64,000 bases of DNA, taken from contig JAEWQV010000027.1 of NCBI GenBank assembly GCA_023399055.1, positions 1 to 64,000 of the forward strand. Direction: 5' to 3'. Each line of letters starts with the position of its first letter. The first letter of the stretch is position 1. Source of the DNA: Bacillota bacterium (GTDB lineage: Bacteria > Bacillota > Clostridia > Lachnospirales > Lachnospiraceae). Both the position numbers and the translations under genes were made by a program. The notes beneath the pieces are model-generated. The model did no database searches. It saw nothing but the letters and a program-made list of their open reading frames with translations, and had not been told where the DNA came from. Positions 1 to 8,673 of this stretch are shown piece after piece.

Positions 1-377
<377 letters not shown>

Positions 378-497
378 AATATGGTTTGCAGTTAAGAGAA
401 CAAAAAACGTTCTCAAAGAGTATTAAACTTAGCTTAATACTTTGGATGTACATTTTCGTGTGTAGAGTTTAGTCAATTGAATAGGAATAACTTGAAG

Positions 498-526
498 CCT
501 GAGACAGTAATGTTTCGGGTTTTTTT
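498..526 (+). terminator. Rho-independent terminator of the rRNA operon
   Basis: A 9-bp stem (CCTGAGACA paired with TGTTTCGGG, two G-T pairs) closes a GTAA loop and runs straight into seven T residues. It lies about 120 nt after the 23S 3' end. It probably ends the rRNA transcript. Confidence 0.85.
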
Positions 527-588
527 ATGTGTAAAAATATATATACATATGGCGATTAAATTCTAATTAAACTTTAATCATAATCAAA

Positions 589-617
589 TTGACAGAAAAT
601 AACAAACCTAATAAGAT
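589..617 (+). promoter_or_regulatory. Probable sigma-A promoter of the acetyltransferase gene
   Basis: TTGACA at 589-594 is a perfect -35. TAAGAT at 612-617 lies exactly 17 bp downstream. The predicted start is near 624, giving a leader of about 45 nt before the gene at 669. Confidence 0.6.
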
Positions 618-668
618 AAATGTAATATTTAATTAAGATGCATTTAAAAACATACCAAGGAGGACACA

Positions 669-1079
669 ATGGAGGTTAAGATACAAGATTTAAATGATGA
701 TCAAATCCAAGAGATAGAAAACAATCTTGAAGAATATGATTTAAAACACATATCTTTTAAAATGGAAGGCAATATACAAATTGGTGCTAGAATTGGCGAA
801 AAGCTCGTTGGTGGTATTAACGGTTGTATGACTGCCTTTCGAATTTTATATGTATCCACTCTTTATGTGGAGGAAGCTTACCGTAATAAAGGAATTGGAA
901 GACTTTTAGTAAAAGAAATGGAAAGAAGAGCACAGCAGATTGGCGCTAATATGATAAGACTTGATACCTTTGATTGGCAAGGAAAAGAGTTTTATGAAAA
1001 GTTAGGATATGAACAAGTAGGTCATTACAAGAATGAAATAGATGGGTTTTCAGAGTATTTCTTTTTAAAAAGAATTTAA
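669..1079 (+). CDS. GNAT-family N-acetyltransferase
   Basis: This 136-residue protein has the size of a single-domain GNAT acetyltransferase, which moves the acetyl group of acetyl-CoA to an amine. The acetyl-CoA binding motif A is clear around residues 60-90: strand LYVEEAY followed by RNKGIG (the R/Q-x-x-G-x-G loop) and a helix LLVKEMERR. The C-terminal part (FYEKLGYEQVG) is the usual strand-turn that ends the fold. The start ATG follows a good ribosome site (AAGGAGG, about 656-664). The substrate cannot be told from sequence. Small molecules, aminoglycosides or protein N-termini are all possible. It stands alone behind the rRNA operon with its own promoter. Confidence 0.85.
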   Translation: MEVKIQDLNDDQIQEIENNLEEYDLKHISFKMEGNIQIGARIGEKLVGGINGCMTAFRILYVSTLYVEEAYRNKGIGRLLVKEMERRAQQIGANMIRLDTFDWQGKEFYEKLGYEQVGHYKNEIDGFSEYFFLKRI

Positions 1080-1191
1080 TAGGCAATATGGGAAGATAAA
1101 GGCATTAATGAAATAGGTAGTTTTTGGAAAATCTAAAATACTTGAGATTGTAAGGACTAAAATAAAACTATGTTATGGAGGTATTAAATTT

Positions 1192-1683
1192 ATGAAGCTA
1201 GTTGTAAGTAGATTTAGGAGTAACAAATGGGTGATTTTAAGTATCCTAGGAATTTCAGTATTTCTTGTCATAATAGCCTTTATTGTAAAAGCACTTATGT
1301 TTAGTTATCAATGTAATGTTATATATAATCAAGTATCTGTGCATGCAGGGAATAATGATTTGGTAATGTATGGAGAATATGACGGTGAAATTGTCGAAAT
1401 AACCTATGAAAATCGATTTCCTATATGGGATACAGTTTCAGATAAGATGGTAGAATTTACTTCTGCTGATAAAACACCAGATGAGAAACCTGTTACCCTA
1501 CGCTATGAGGATGGTTTTTTGATGGAGCTATATCCTACAGACAGCAAAGATTTATTTGTGAAACATGTAAACAATGATAAGGTAAAGTACTATTATATAA
1601 AGAATACAAATTATTTTGCTTATTTAGTTAAAATGGTAAGTCTAGATGGCTGGAATGCAGCGAATAAAAGCACCAACAATTGA
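1192..1683 (+). CDS. Membrane-anchored protein of unknown function
   Basis: This 163-residue protein is not one I recognise. The N-terminus is basic (residues 1-12 with K, R, R, K). A single long hydrophobic helix follows at about 13-36 (ILSILGISVFLVII and onward). The rest, about 125 residues, is polar and rich in Tyr, Asp and Lys. This fits a type II membrane protein or an uncleaved signal anchor with an extracytoplasmic domain. There is no lipobox or clear signal-peptidase site. The ribosome site GGAGG (near 1176) supports the ATG. It sits 112 nt after the acetyltransferase and 41 nt before a zinc-ribbon membrane protein. Confidence 0.6.
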   Translation: MKLVVSRFRSNKWVILSILGISVFLVIIAFIVKALMFSYQCNVIYNQVSVHAGNNDLVMYGEYDGEIVEITYENRFPIWDTVSDKMVEFTSADKTPDEKPVTLRYEDGFLMELYPTDSKDLFVKHVNNDKVKYYYIKNTNYFAYLVKMVSLDGWNAANKSTNN

Positions 1684-1724
1684 AAATTGATTAAAATTTG
1701 TGGGGCAATAATCTGGGGTGGATA

Positions 1725-2096
1725 ATGAGAAAGAAAGAATGTAGGAATTGTCATGAGATTAATAGTGGTTCAGCAATGATATGCTCTAATTGCAACAGTA
1801 CATTATCTGATGCAATAATAAAAGAGGATATATATACCAGAACGAAAGAAAATGCACAACATACTGGTATTGGACCAGACAATAATGTAATATATGCTTC
1901 TGGAGATGCTGTTATTTCACTTGGTATGTGGATAGTTGTTTTAATTTTATTAGCTATACCAATTGTTAATATAATTACTTTGTTTTATCTATCGTTTGGA
2001 GGCGAAAACGATTCTCTTAGTAACTTTTGTAGAGCTTCACTAATTCTAGGGGGAATCGGTTTAGTATTGATTTTCTTATTAAAAGGGTGTAGTTAA
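1725..2096 (+). CDS. Small zinc-ribbon membrane protein
   Basis: I place the start at the ATG at 1725 (123 residues) because GGGGTGG lies just before it. An upstream in-frame start at 1698 has no ribosome site. Residues 6-25 hold two Cys pairs, CRNC and CSNC, 13 residues apart, a typical zinc-ribbon. After a polar linker there are two hydrophobic segments, about residues 62-87 and 100-120, split by a short charged turn (GGENDS). The layout is cytoplasmic zinc ribbon plus a two-helix membrane domain. Such zinc-ribbon membrane proteins are common in clostridia and mostly uncharacterised. It probably shares a transcript with the gene at 1192. Confidence 0.65.
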   Translation: MRKKECRNCHEINSGSAMICSNCNSTLSDAIIKEDIYTRTKENAQHTGIGPDNNVIYASGDAVISLGMWIVVLILLAIPIVNIITLFYLSFGGENDSLSNFCRASLILGGIGLVLIFLLKGCS

Positions 2097-2195
2097 AAAT
2101 AATTAAATATGGCAATAGTTATGGCAGATGCAAAATATTTTTTATATCAAAAAATAGTAAAAGATATATTGATATGTTATATAAATACAATATAA

Positions 2196-2225
2196 AGCTC
2201 AAGTCAGAAATGATTTGAGCTGTTT
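2196..2225 (+). terminator. Possible weak terminator
   Basis: An 11-bp stem (AGCTCAAGTCA with TGATTTGAGCT, one G-T pair) encloses a GAAA tetraloop and is followed by GTTTTAT. The T-run is short, so termination may be partial. It sits between the zinc-ribbon gene and the XRE regulator. Confidence 0.55.
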
Positions 2226-2360
2226 TATGAAGTCAAATAGCTTGTTTCTTTTACTTTTCTCGGAATGCGGGAGTTAATCTCGACTTTTTGTATAGATAAT
2301 TCATTGACTATAATATAGAATAAACTCAATGGACAATACAGATAATGGAAGGGAATATCT

Positions 2361-3632
2361 ATGGACAAAAAAACAATAGGTAGTTTTATAGCAATATTAA
2401 GAAAAGCAAACGGTATGACACAGCAGCAATTAGCTGATAGGGTGAATGTTTCAAATAAGACTGTTAGTCGATGGGAGAGAGATGAGAGTTTACCAGATCT
2501 AACCTTAATTCCAGTTCTCGCAGAGATTTTTGAATTAACTTCAGATGAATTGTTAAAAGGGGAACGAGATAATAATAAAAATGTATCAGAAAAACCTTTT
2601 CAGAAAACACAAATACAAATTAAATATATTTTAGATCGTAACTTAACTAAATTTCAGGTTCTATCAATTATTTCTTTATCGTTGGTAGTTACCGGGCTTA
2701 TTATTATGTTAGTATGTGGATATGGTTTTTATCAAGCAATTCTAGGATTTGGACTCGCCGTAGCATTCTTTTTAGCTAGTATTATATCAGAAATAATATT
2801 TACCACCTATGCAATAGCTGCAGCAAATGCAGAAGAATTTGAAGGGAATCAGCTTTATTCCTATAGACATAGTATCATAAAGTACTTAAATGCTGTGATA
2901 TTCTGTAATATAATTGCTTTCTGTTTGTGCGCTCCATTTATAATATTTCGAAGCAGTACCTATATAAACAGTATACTAATCTTTCAAGATTGGATCAAAG
3001 TCATTCCAATATGTCTGATTATATCGATTATTATAAATCTAATTGTGGGCAACATTATAACAAAAGTTATTTATCAACGACAATCATTTTTGATAGGCGA
3101 AAAGGAAAATATTTTACAAAGCAATCACAATAGATTAAAAAAGAAGTTTTTAGTTATTCTGGGTTTAACATTAGCTATCACAATGTGTACGAAAGGTATA
3201 TTAAGTAATTCAAATTATCCTCAATTATTTGTAAAGGGCCAAACCTTTGAAAGTTTTGAAAAATTTAAAGAATTTATAGAAACTCCAGTAGAACGTCCAG
3301 TAGAACCTGTGAATAATGATTTTGCTGAAACAATTGTGGGTCAAGATGCAGTTGTAGCGAGCAGTAAAGTTATTAGTGAGCCGATAAGTAAAATGAGATT
3401 TGGAGATATTGAATATGTGTATTACCATAGAAATAAAAGCGTAAGCACTATCGTTAATTCTTATAATAGCAATACAGAGGAAAGAACGATAAAGACTTAT
3501 TCTTACGATGATATTAGAAAAGAGGATAAAATTAGGCATCAGTTTAATGTTGTATTTAAAATAATATATTTGTTTGAAGTGATTGTTATTCTTTATTTTT
3601 ATATAAAAAACCGCAGGAAGTTGTATTCTTAG
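2361..3632 (+). CDS. XRE-family regulator with C-terminal membrane domain
   Basis: This 423-residue protein joins an N-terminal helix-turn-helix of the XRE/Cro-CI type to a membrane part. The HTH at about residues 5-65 has the typical core (RKANGMTQQQLAD, then VSNKTVSRWERDESLPD). After a linker of about 20 residues come about four hydrophobic segments between residues 95 and 245, one more near 265-280, a polar soluble stretch of about 100 residues and a final helix near 395-412. A short VERPVEPV repeat follows the fifth helix. One-component membrane-bound XRE regulators like this are frequent in clostridia. Direct sensing of an envelope signal is inferred, not shown. It has its own promoter region and terminator, so it is monocistronic. 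Confidence 0.75.
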   Translation: MDKKTIGSFIAILRKANGMTQQQLADRVNVSNKTVSRWERDESLPDLTLIPVLAEIFELTSDELLKGERDNNKNVSEKPFQKTQIQIKYILDRNLTKFQVLSIISLSLVVTGLIIMLVCGYGFYQAILGFGLAVAFFLASIISEIIFTTYAIAAANAEEFEGNQLYSYRHSIIKYLNAVIFCNIIAFCLCAPFIIFRSSTYINSILIFQDWIKVIPICLIISIIINLIVGNIITKVIYQRQSFLIGEKENILQSNHNRLKKKFLVILGLTLAITMCTKGILSNSNYPQLFVKGQTFESFEKFKEFIETPVERPVEPVNNDFAETIVGQDAVVASSKVISEPISKMRFGDIEYVYYHRNKSVSTIVNSYNSNTEERTIKTYSYDDIRKEDKIRHQFNVVFKIIYLFEVIVILYFYIKNRRKLYS

Positions 3633-3646
3633 GAATACTTCAATGC

Positions 3647-3683
3647 AAATAAACCCAAAACAACATGTTTTGGGTTTATTTTT
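3647..3683 (+). terminator. Rho-independent terminator after the XRE regulator
   Basis: A perfect 15-bp stem (3648-3662 with 3666-3680) with a 3-nt loop is flanked by A-rich and T-rich arms and followed by TTT. The A/T arms mean it could act in both directions. Confidence 0.85.
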
Positions 3684-3776
3684 GTGCTGGTAATTGTTTT
3701 ATAATATATAGAAGATAGGACATATATATGTTATCATAGGGTATGTTTAACTTATAAAAAATAGGTGAGGTATAAT

Positions 3777-4322
3777 ATGGACAAGAAAATATTTATTAGA
3801 ATGGTTATTTTCCTAATCATGCTAGATCAAGTTATAAAGCTGATAATAAATCAATTTTTCTATATGACCAATTTTAATATTATAGGTGAATTTGTACAAT
3901 TTAAACCTTATTTGAATGATCAATACTCCTGGATTAATTCCTTATTCAATCTTGGGATAAACCGAATCCTTCATACGTTAGTTGTTATTTTAATGATTGT
4001 TCTAATTAGTGTGCTATTTAAGTTTATAAAGACAACCTATACAAAGAGTAGTGCATTAGATTATTTATTCCTTTTTGTTATATCTGGTGCTGTTTGTTCC
4101 TTAATTGATAAGTTGTTTTGGGGCGGTAGTCTTGATTACATTATGCTAAAAGGATTATTTATATTTGATTTAAAAGACGTATATATTTCTATGTTTGAAA
4201 TTTTATTAGTAATAGTTATTCTATTAAACTTCAAAAGTATAAATAAAATGAGTGAAAAGCAACTGTTTAGAGATTTTAAAAGATTTATCTATAATGAGCT
4301 TAAGGGTTTAAAGATTAATTAA
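3777..4322 (+). CDS. Signal peptidase II (LspA)-like membrane protein
   Basis: I choose the ATG at 3777 (181 residues), preceded by GGTGAGG at a 7-nt gap; a GTG at 3765 lies inside that ribosome site. LspA removes signal peptides from prolipoproteins in the membrane. Family marks: LDQVIK near the N-terminus (typical LDQxxK), a polar periplasmic stretch with N and F, LIDKLFWG in place of the usual NxxDR motif, LDYI (first catalytic Asp), and DLKDVYI (second catalytic Asp, usually NxAD). Four hydrophobic segments fit the family fold. Odd points: the Asn of GNxxDR is Ser, the Asn of NxAD is Asp, and the spacing of the two Asp residues (14) is shorter than usual. It may be a diverged paralogue beside a main lspA elsewhere. 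Confidence 0.7.
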   Translation: MDKKIFIRMVIFLIMLDQVIKLIINQFFYMTNFNIIGEFVQFKPYLNDQYSWINSLFNLGINRILHTLVVILMIVLISVLFKFIKTTYTKSSALDYLFLFVISGAVCSLIDKLFWGGSLDYIMLKGLFIFDLKDVYISMFEILLVIVILLNFKSINKMSEKQLFRDFKRFIYNELKGLKIN

Positions 4323-4531
4323 AATATTAATATATTATACCCATTTCTCTTAATTAATTGTGTTTATTTGCCGATATATAAATTAATATGGTATAAAACA
4401 TGGAAAAATGTATATGAAGATTTTGTAGTCTTTACAATTTGTGACTGAAACACTATAATTACTATAGATAAATCTTGCGAGTTTAATTGATATTAGGATA
4501 AATTACAGAAGAATGAATGATGGAGGTATCT

Positions 4532-5005
4532 ATGGATAAAGATGTTTTATTTAATTCTGCTATAGCAGATCTAGAAATCTTAGAGTTTAAGGCAGGTGGC
4601 AACATCTATGGTATAAATTTGAGTGACGTGCAAGAAATTTTACCATATCGTCAAAAACCAACTTCTGTACCAAATTCACATCCTTTTATTGAAGGTATTT
4701 TGATGCCAAGGGATGTTTTATTATCTGTAGTGAATTTCACATCATCTCTCAAATTAGAGGATATTGATGAAAATAAAAATGAGATGCTTATTGTAACAAA
4801 CGTAGAGAACATAGCTTTTCATGTGGATAGTGTTGCAGGAATTCATAGGGTACTTGTGGAAGATATTAAAATACCTGGTAAAAAGCTTTCTACCAATTTT
4901 AAGGAATGTGTAATAGGTGTAGTTACCAAGGATGATGTTAAGATTGAGTTAGTGGATATGAGAACAATTATTAAATTTATTAATCCAGCTATTAAACTAG
5001 TATAA
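4532..5005 (+). CDS. CheW-like chemotaxis adaptor domain protein
   Basis: The start is set at 4532 by GGAGG at 4522-4526; in-frame ATGs upstream overlap that site. The 157-residue protein is one CheW domain: FKAGGNIYGINLSDVQEIL starts the first barrel, PNSHPFIEGILMPRDVLLSVVNF matches the conserved P-x-x-x-GI-x-x-xRG-x-x-xPVVDL region, and a second barrel ends in ELVDMRTII. CheW links chemoreceptors to the CheA kinase. A CheV would carry a receiver domain after this, and here there is none. No other chemotaxis gene lies nearby, so it may serve a general adaptor role. The next gene starts 85 nt downstream. Confidence 0.85.
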   Translation: MDKDVLFNSAIADLEILEFKAGGNIYGINLSDVQEILPYRQKPTSVPNSHPFIEGILMPRDVLLSVVNFTSSLKLEDIDENKNEMLIVTNVENIAFHVDSVAGIHRVLVEDIKIPGKKLSTNFKECVIGVVTKDDVKIELVDMRTIIKFINPAIKLV

Positions 5006-5090
5006 TTAATAGGATATCTATAGATTTTGGAAGAACAACAAGGGCTAAGATTTATATATATATATTTACAAATAAGTGGACGGTGTATGA

Positions 5091-7124
5091 ATGGCAAAAT
5101 GTAAAATATGTAGAACAGAGATAGTAGACGGTAAAGAATATTGTAGTAATTGTCAGGACAAGGAGATAACGCAATCCAATGAGTCTTATCTTGACAGTTT
5201 ATTAAATTCTGTCAAAAATTCTGCCCCGGCTGTTGAAAATGTTTATAAGAAAAAAACTTCAAATGTAGTGCAAAATAAAACTATAAAGCCTGATAGTCCT
5301 GAAATCCAGGAGGAACATTCTACTGAACCGGATTTCCAGGACTATATGACTTCTTCGGTGATGGACGAGGATATCATTGATTTTAATAACTATTCTAATA
5401 TGGAGGATTTCATTGGAGATGCTGATCTGTTTGGAGAGGATATTTCTGAACTATTGTCTTTTAAGGATTTAGGTATAGAAGATTATGCTGCTTCCAAGGA
5501 AGATACGAATGATTGGGATTTAAAGCAAGAAGATGATTTGAATACAAGCCCTGAGGATAGTAGCAAGAATTTTAATATAGATGGATTTGAAGAAAGTAAA
5601 GAAAATAACAAAGAAGATAACAAAGAAGATAACAAAGAAGAAATTATAGAAACAAGTAACAAAGAAGGTAACGAAGAAAATATAGAAGAAGAAACAGAAG
5701 AAGAAATTAAGTTAGAGGACGAATTGAATCAAAAGGCAAAAGACAATGATTTTATTACATATTCAGAGTTAGATGAGATGGAAAATTATGAGGATGAATT
5801 TGATCCGGATTTAAATGATTTACTAAGTAATCTAGACACTTATCAAAAAAATATGGAGTTGGAAGAGGAACTTTCATCCTCTTTAAAAGAGGTTGTAAGA
5901 GAGGGGCAGGATAATGAACAAGATTCTGCAGATCAGGAAGATGATTTTCTTTCCTTATTAAATCAGCTTTCTACAGATGATCCAGTTACAGAGGATGTAA
6001 AAGCCATTAATGATATGCTAAATGGAGAACCAGTAAGTCGCAACAATCAAATGGGACTTCCAAGTGATGTTGGTGAGGTATTTTCAGATGTATTAAAGGT
6101 GGTATCATCCTTAAATGATGGTATTGAGAACGAGGAAGAAATATTAGCAAGTATCAATAGTTCAAAAGAGGATAACAACAAAAAAAAGAAAAAAGGAAAG
6201 AAATCAAAGAAAAAGAATATAGAAGGCTCCAAAGAAGGTGAACCGAAAAAAGGCTTTTGGCAACGTTTGTTTGGTAATGTTAAAGATGATAAAGCAAAGA
6301 AAGCAAATAAAGTTGAAAGTACTACTAATGAATCAGAGGATTATTCTGACCAAACAAAGAAGACAGACGCAAAGAAGCCGGACAAAAAAGTAAAAGCGGC
6401 AAAAGGTAAGAAGGAAACTGCTGCTACGTCTGAAGATGTTGAGGATAGTGGAAAGGGTAGTAAACAAGCTAAAGGTAAAAAAGGGAAGGCTACAGAAGAC
6501 AATTCTAAAGCAGCAAAGGCAAGTAAAAGTAAGAAAGAAAAACCTAAAAAAGATAAAGCAAAGAAAGAAAAAGCAAATATTGAAAGAATTGATGAAATAG
6601 AAGAAGATGAAGGACGAATTAATCGTTTCGGTGCTTTTATTGTATTCTTATTCTTTGGTTTATTTGCCATGTTAATATACCTTGGCACTAATGTAATCTC
6701 CTATACCCTTAGTATCCAGAATGCTACAAACTATTTTGACAAGCAGGAATACACAGATGCATACAATGAAGTTTATGGGATTGATATAAAGGCAGAAGAT
6801 ATTGAGATTTATGATAAGATTATGACAGTAATGTTTGTAAATAAACAGCTGAATTCCTATAATAACTTCTATTCCATGGGACAGTATCCACAAGCACTGG
6901 ATTCACTCTTAAAAGGATTAAAGCGATATGATAAGTATATTGAGCTTGCAACTATGCTTGGTATTAAAACAGACTTGGATTATGTGAGATCTCAAATTCT
7001 TGGTGAACTTAGCAATGTATTTATGCTAACAGAAGAAGAAGCTGTGGCCATGAATTCAAATGAGAATATGAGTGAGTATAGCATGGAAGTATTTGATGTG
7101 GTATTAGAAAACATTGAACATTAG
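5091..7124 (+). CDS. Large zinc-ribbon, acidic/lysine-rich, single-span membrane protein
   Basis: I do not recognise a named family for this 677-residue protein. Order of parts: an N-terminal zinc ribbon (CKIC near residue 4 and CSNC near 18); a long acidic region, about residues 60-330, containing three NKED units encoded by a 12-bp tandem repeat at 5607-5642; a lysine/alanine-rich basic region, about residues 360-500; one hydrophobic helix near 515-540; and a helical C-terminal domain of about 140 residues. It is likely cytoplasmic up to the helix, with the C-terminal domain outside. The C-terminal domain is rich in Tyr and Asn (EYTDAYNEVYGI) and may be TPR-like. The ribosome site is weak. 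It is followed closely by hisH. Confidence 0.65.
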   Translation: MAKCKICRTEIVDGKEYCSNCQDKEITQSNESYLDSLLNSVKNSAPAVENVYKKKTSNVVQNKTIKPDSPEIQEEHSTEPDFQDYMTSSVMDEDIIDFNNYSNMEDFIGDADLFGEDISELLSFKDLGIEDYAASKEDTNDWDLKQEDDLNTSPEDSSKNFNIDGFEESKENNKEDNKEDNKEEIIETSNKEGNEENIEEETEEEIKLEDELNQKAKDNDFITYSELDEMENYEDEFDPDLNDLLSNLDTYQKNMELEEELSSSLKEVVREGQDNEQDSADQEDDFLSLLNQLSTDDPVTEDVKAINDMLNGEPVSRNNQMGLPSDVGEVFSDVLKVVSSLNDGIENEEEILASINSSKEDNNKKKKKGKKSKKKNIEGSKEGEPKKGFWQRLFGNVKDDKAKKANKVESTTNESEDYSDQTKKTDAKKPDKKVKAAKGKKETAATSEDVEDSGKGSKQAKGKKGKATEDNSKAAKASKSKKEKPKKDKAKKEKANIERIDEIEEDEGRINRFGAFIVFLFFGLFAMLIYLGTNVISYTLSIQNATNYFDKQEYTDAYNEVYGIDIKAEDIEIYDKIMTVMFVNKQLNSYNNFYSMGQYPQALDSLLKGLKRYDKYIELATMLGIKTDLDYVRSQILGELSNVFMLTEEEAVAMNSNENMSEYSMEVFDVVLENIEH

Positions 7125-7147
7125 TATATAGTGAAGGAATGAAGAGA

Positions 7148-7753
7148 ATGATAGCAGTCATTGATTATGATGCAGGTAATTTAAAAAGCGTAGAAAAAGC
7201 ATTACTACACCTTAATGAGAAGGTATGTATTACAAGGGATAAAAGCGAGATTTTACAGGCAGATAAAGTCATTCTTCCGGGAGTAGGAAGCTTTGGCGAG
7301 GCAATGAATAAACTGCGAAATTATCAATTAATTGACGTTATCAAGGAAGTTGCAAATAGTGGCAAACCTTTGCTAGGAATATGCCTGGGGCTACAACTCT
7401 TTTTTGAAGAGAGTGATGAATCACCAGGCGTTGAGGGGTTATCTATTTTAAAAGGTAAAATACTTCGAATACCGGATAAAGAAGGGCTGAAGATACCTCA
7501 TATAGGTTGGAATTCGTTATCAATTAAGCCAGAAGCAAGGCTTTATAAAGGATTGCTTGACCAGTCCCATGTATATTTTGTACATTCTTATTATCTTAGT
7601 GCATCAGATGAGGCCATTGTATCAGCTACTACAGATTACAGTACTTTAATTCATGCATCTGTTGAAAGTGATAATATATACGCATGTCAATTTCATCCTG
7701 AAAAAAGTGGTGAGGTTGGACTTTCCATTTTAAAAAACTTTGCAACTTTATAG
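7148..7753 (+). CDS. hisH: Imidazole glycerol phosphate synthase, glutaminase subunit
   Basis: HisH frees ammonia from glutamine and passes it to HisF for the fifth step of histidine synthesis. The 201-residue protein shows the class I glutamine amidotransferase marks: oxyanion strand PGVGSFGEAM, the nucleophile elbow GICLGLQLF (catalytic Cys), and FHPEKS (catalytic His and Glu) near the C-terminus. I choose the ATG at 7148, matching the family start MIAxIDY and placed about 10 nt from GAAGG. The ATG at 7139 is too close to that site. hisF follows 32 nt later, so the two enzyme halves are co-expressed. No other his genes are in the window. Confidence 0.96.
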   Translation: MIAVIDYDAGNLKSVEKALLHLNEKVCITRDKSEILQADKVILPGVGSFGEAMNKLRNYQLIDVIKEVANSGKPLLGICLGLQLFFEESDESPGVEGLSILKGKILRIPDKEGLKIPHIGWNSLSIKPEARLYKGLLDQSHVYFVHSYYLSASDEAIVSATTDYSTLIHASVESDNIYACQFHPEKSGEVGLSILKNFATL

Positions 7754-7785
7754 GATAAGAATTTAATTTTGATAGGAGTGTTAGT

Positions 7786-8547
7786 ATGTTTACGAAAAGA
7801 ATCATTCCTTGTTTAGATGTACATAATGGGCGCGTGGTAAAAGGTATTAACTTTGTTAATTTACAAGATGCCGGTGATCCTGTGGAGGTTGGTGCTGCCT
7901 ATGATAAGGCAGGTGCAGATGAACTGGTATTTCTCGATATAACCGCATCCTCTGATGCTAGAACTATTAAGCTTGATATGGTACGAAGAGTAGCCGAAAC
8001 AGTCTTTATTCCATTCACAGTTGGTGGAGGAATTAGGTCAGTAGAAGATTTTAAAATGATTTTACGAGAAGGCGCAGATAAAATTGCAGTGAATACTGCA
8101 GCAATTCTTAATCCAACTTTGATTAGTGAAGCAGCAGATAAATTTGGTAGTCAATGCGTGGTGTTGGCAATTGATGCTAAGCGTAGAGCGGACGGCAGCG
8201 GATGGAATATCTACAAAAATGGTGGAAGAATTGATATGGGTATTGATGCAGTTGAATGGGCAATGAGGGCTTGTGATTTAGGTGCGGGGGAAATTCTACT
8301 TACCAGTATGGATTGTGATGGTACTAAGGAAGGCTATGATCTTGATCTAACCAGAGCTATCTCTGAAAATGTATCAGTTCCAGTCATTGCATCCGGAGGT
8401 GCGGGTAAACTAGAGCATTTCTATGATGCCTTTACAACTGGAAAAGCAGATGCTGTACTTGCTGCCTCACTTTTTCATTATAAGGAAATGCAGATTATTG
8501 ATTTGAAACAATATCTTCGTGAAAAAGGTGTCAGCGTAAGACTATAA
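7786..8547 (+). CDS. hisF: Imidazole glycerol phosphate synthase, cyclase subunit
   Basis: HisF is the TIM-barrel synthase that makes imidazole glycerol phosphate and AICAR from PRFAR and ammonia. At 253 residues it has the normal length. The N-terminus RIIPCLDVHNGRVVKG carries catalytic Asp11, and VLAIDAKR carries Asp130. Phosphate-binding glycine loops are visible (TVGGGIRS and VIASGGAGK). The ribosome site TAGGAGT lies just upstream. It forms a two-gene unit with hisH and is followed by a strong terminator at 8622. Confidence 0.97.
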   Translation: MFTKRIIPCLDVHNGRVVKGINFVNLQDAGDPVEVGAAYDKAGADELVFLDITASSDARTIKLDMVRRVAETVFIPFTVGGGIRSVEDFKMILREGADKIAVNTAAILNPTLISEAADKFGSQCVVLAIDAKRRADGSGWNIYKNGGRIDMGIDAVEWAMRACDLGAGEILLTSMDCDGTKEGYDLDLTRAISENVSVPVIASGGAGKLEHFYDAFTTGKADAVLAASLFHYKEMQIIDLKQYLREKGVSVRL

Positions 8548-8621
8548 ATAAATTATTTTCTAGGTTAAATATAGTAATATAGTAAGTCCGTAAAAAGCTT
8601 ATTAAGATATAAATATCAAGT

Positions 8622-8659
8622 AGTCGGATGCAGTTCTAATAATAGCATCCGACTTTTTT
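8622..8659 (+). terminator. Rho-independent terminator after hisF
   Basis: A perfect 10-bp stem (AGTCGGATGC with GCATCCGACT) and 13-nt loop is followed by TTTTTT. It separates hisHF from ung. The ung ribosome site (AAGGAGGT) starts right after the T-run. Confidence 0.92.
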
Positions 8660-8673
8660 AAGGAGGTACCGTA

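Noticed and set aside
378..500. 5S rRNA between the 23S end and the terminator
   Set aside because: The stretch is too AT-rich and lacks the conserved 5S core and its paired ends.
5607..5642. Three 12-bp tandem units as a possible CRISPR or satellite array
   Set aside because: The units are contiguous, in frame, and encode NKED in the large zinc-ribbon protein. They are coding microrepeats.
6341..6688. Minus-strand frame opposite the lysine-rich stretch of the large zinc-ribbon protein
   Set aside because: The Ser/Leu/Phe-rich product is the mirror of AAA/AAG-rich codons. There is no ribosome site.
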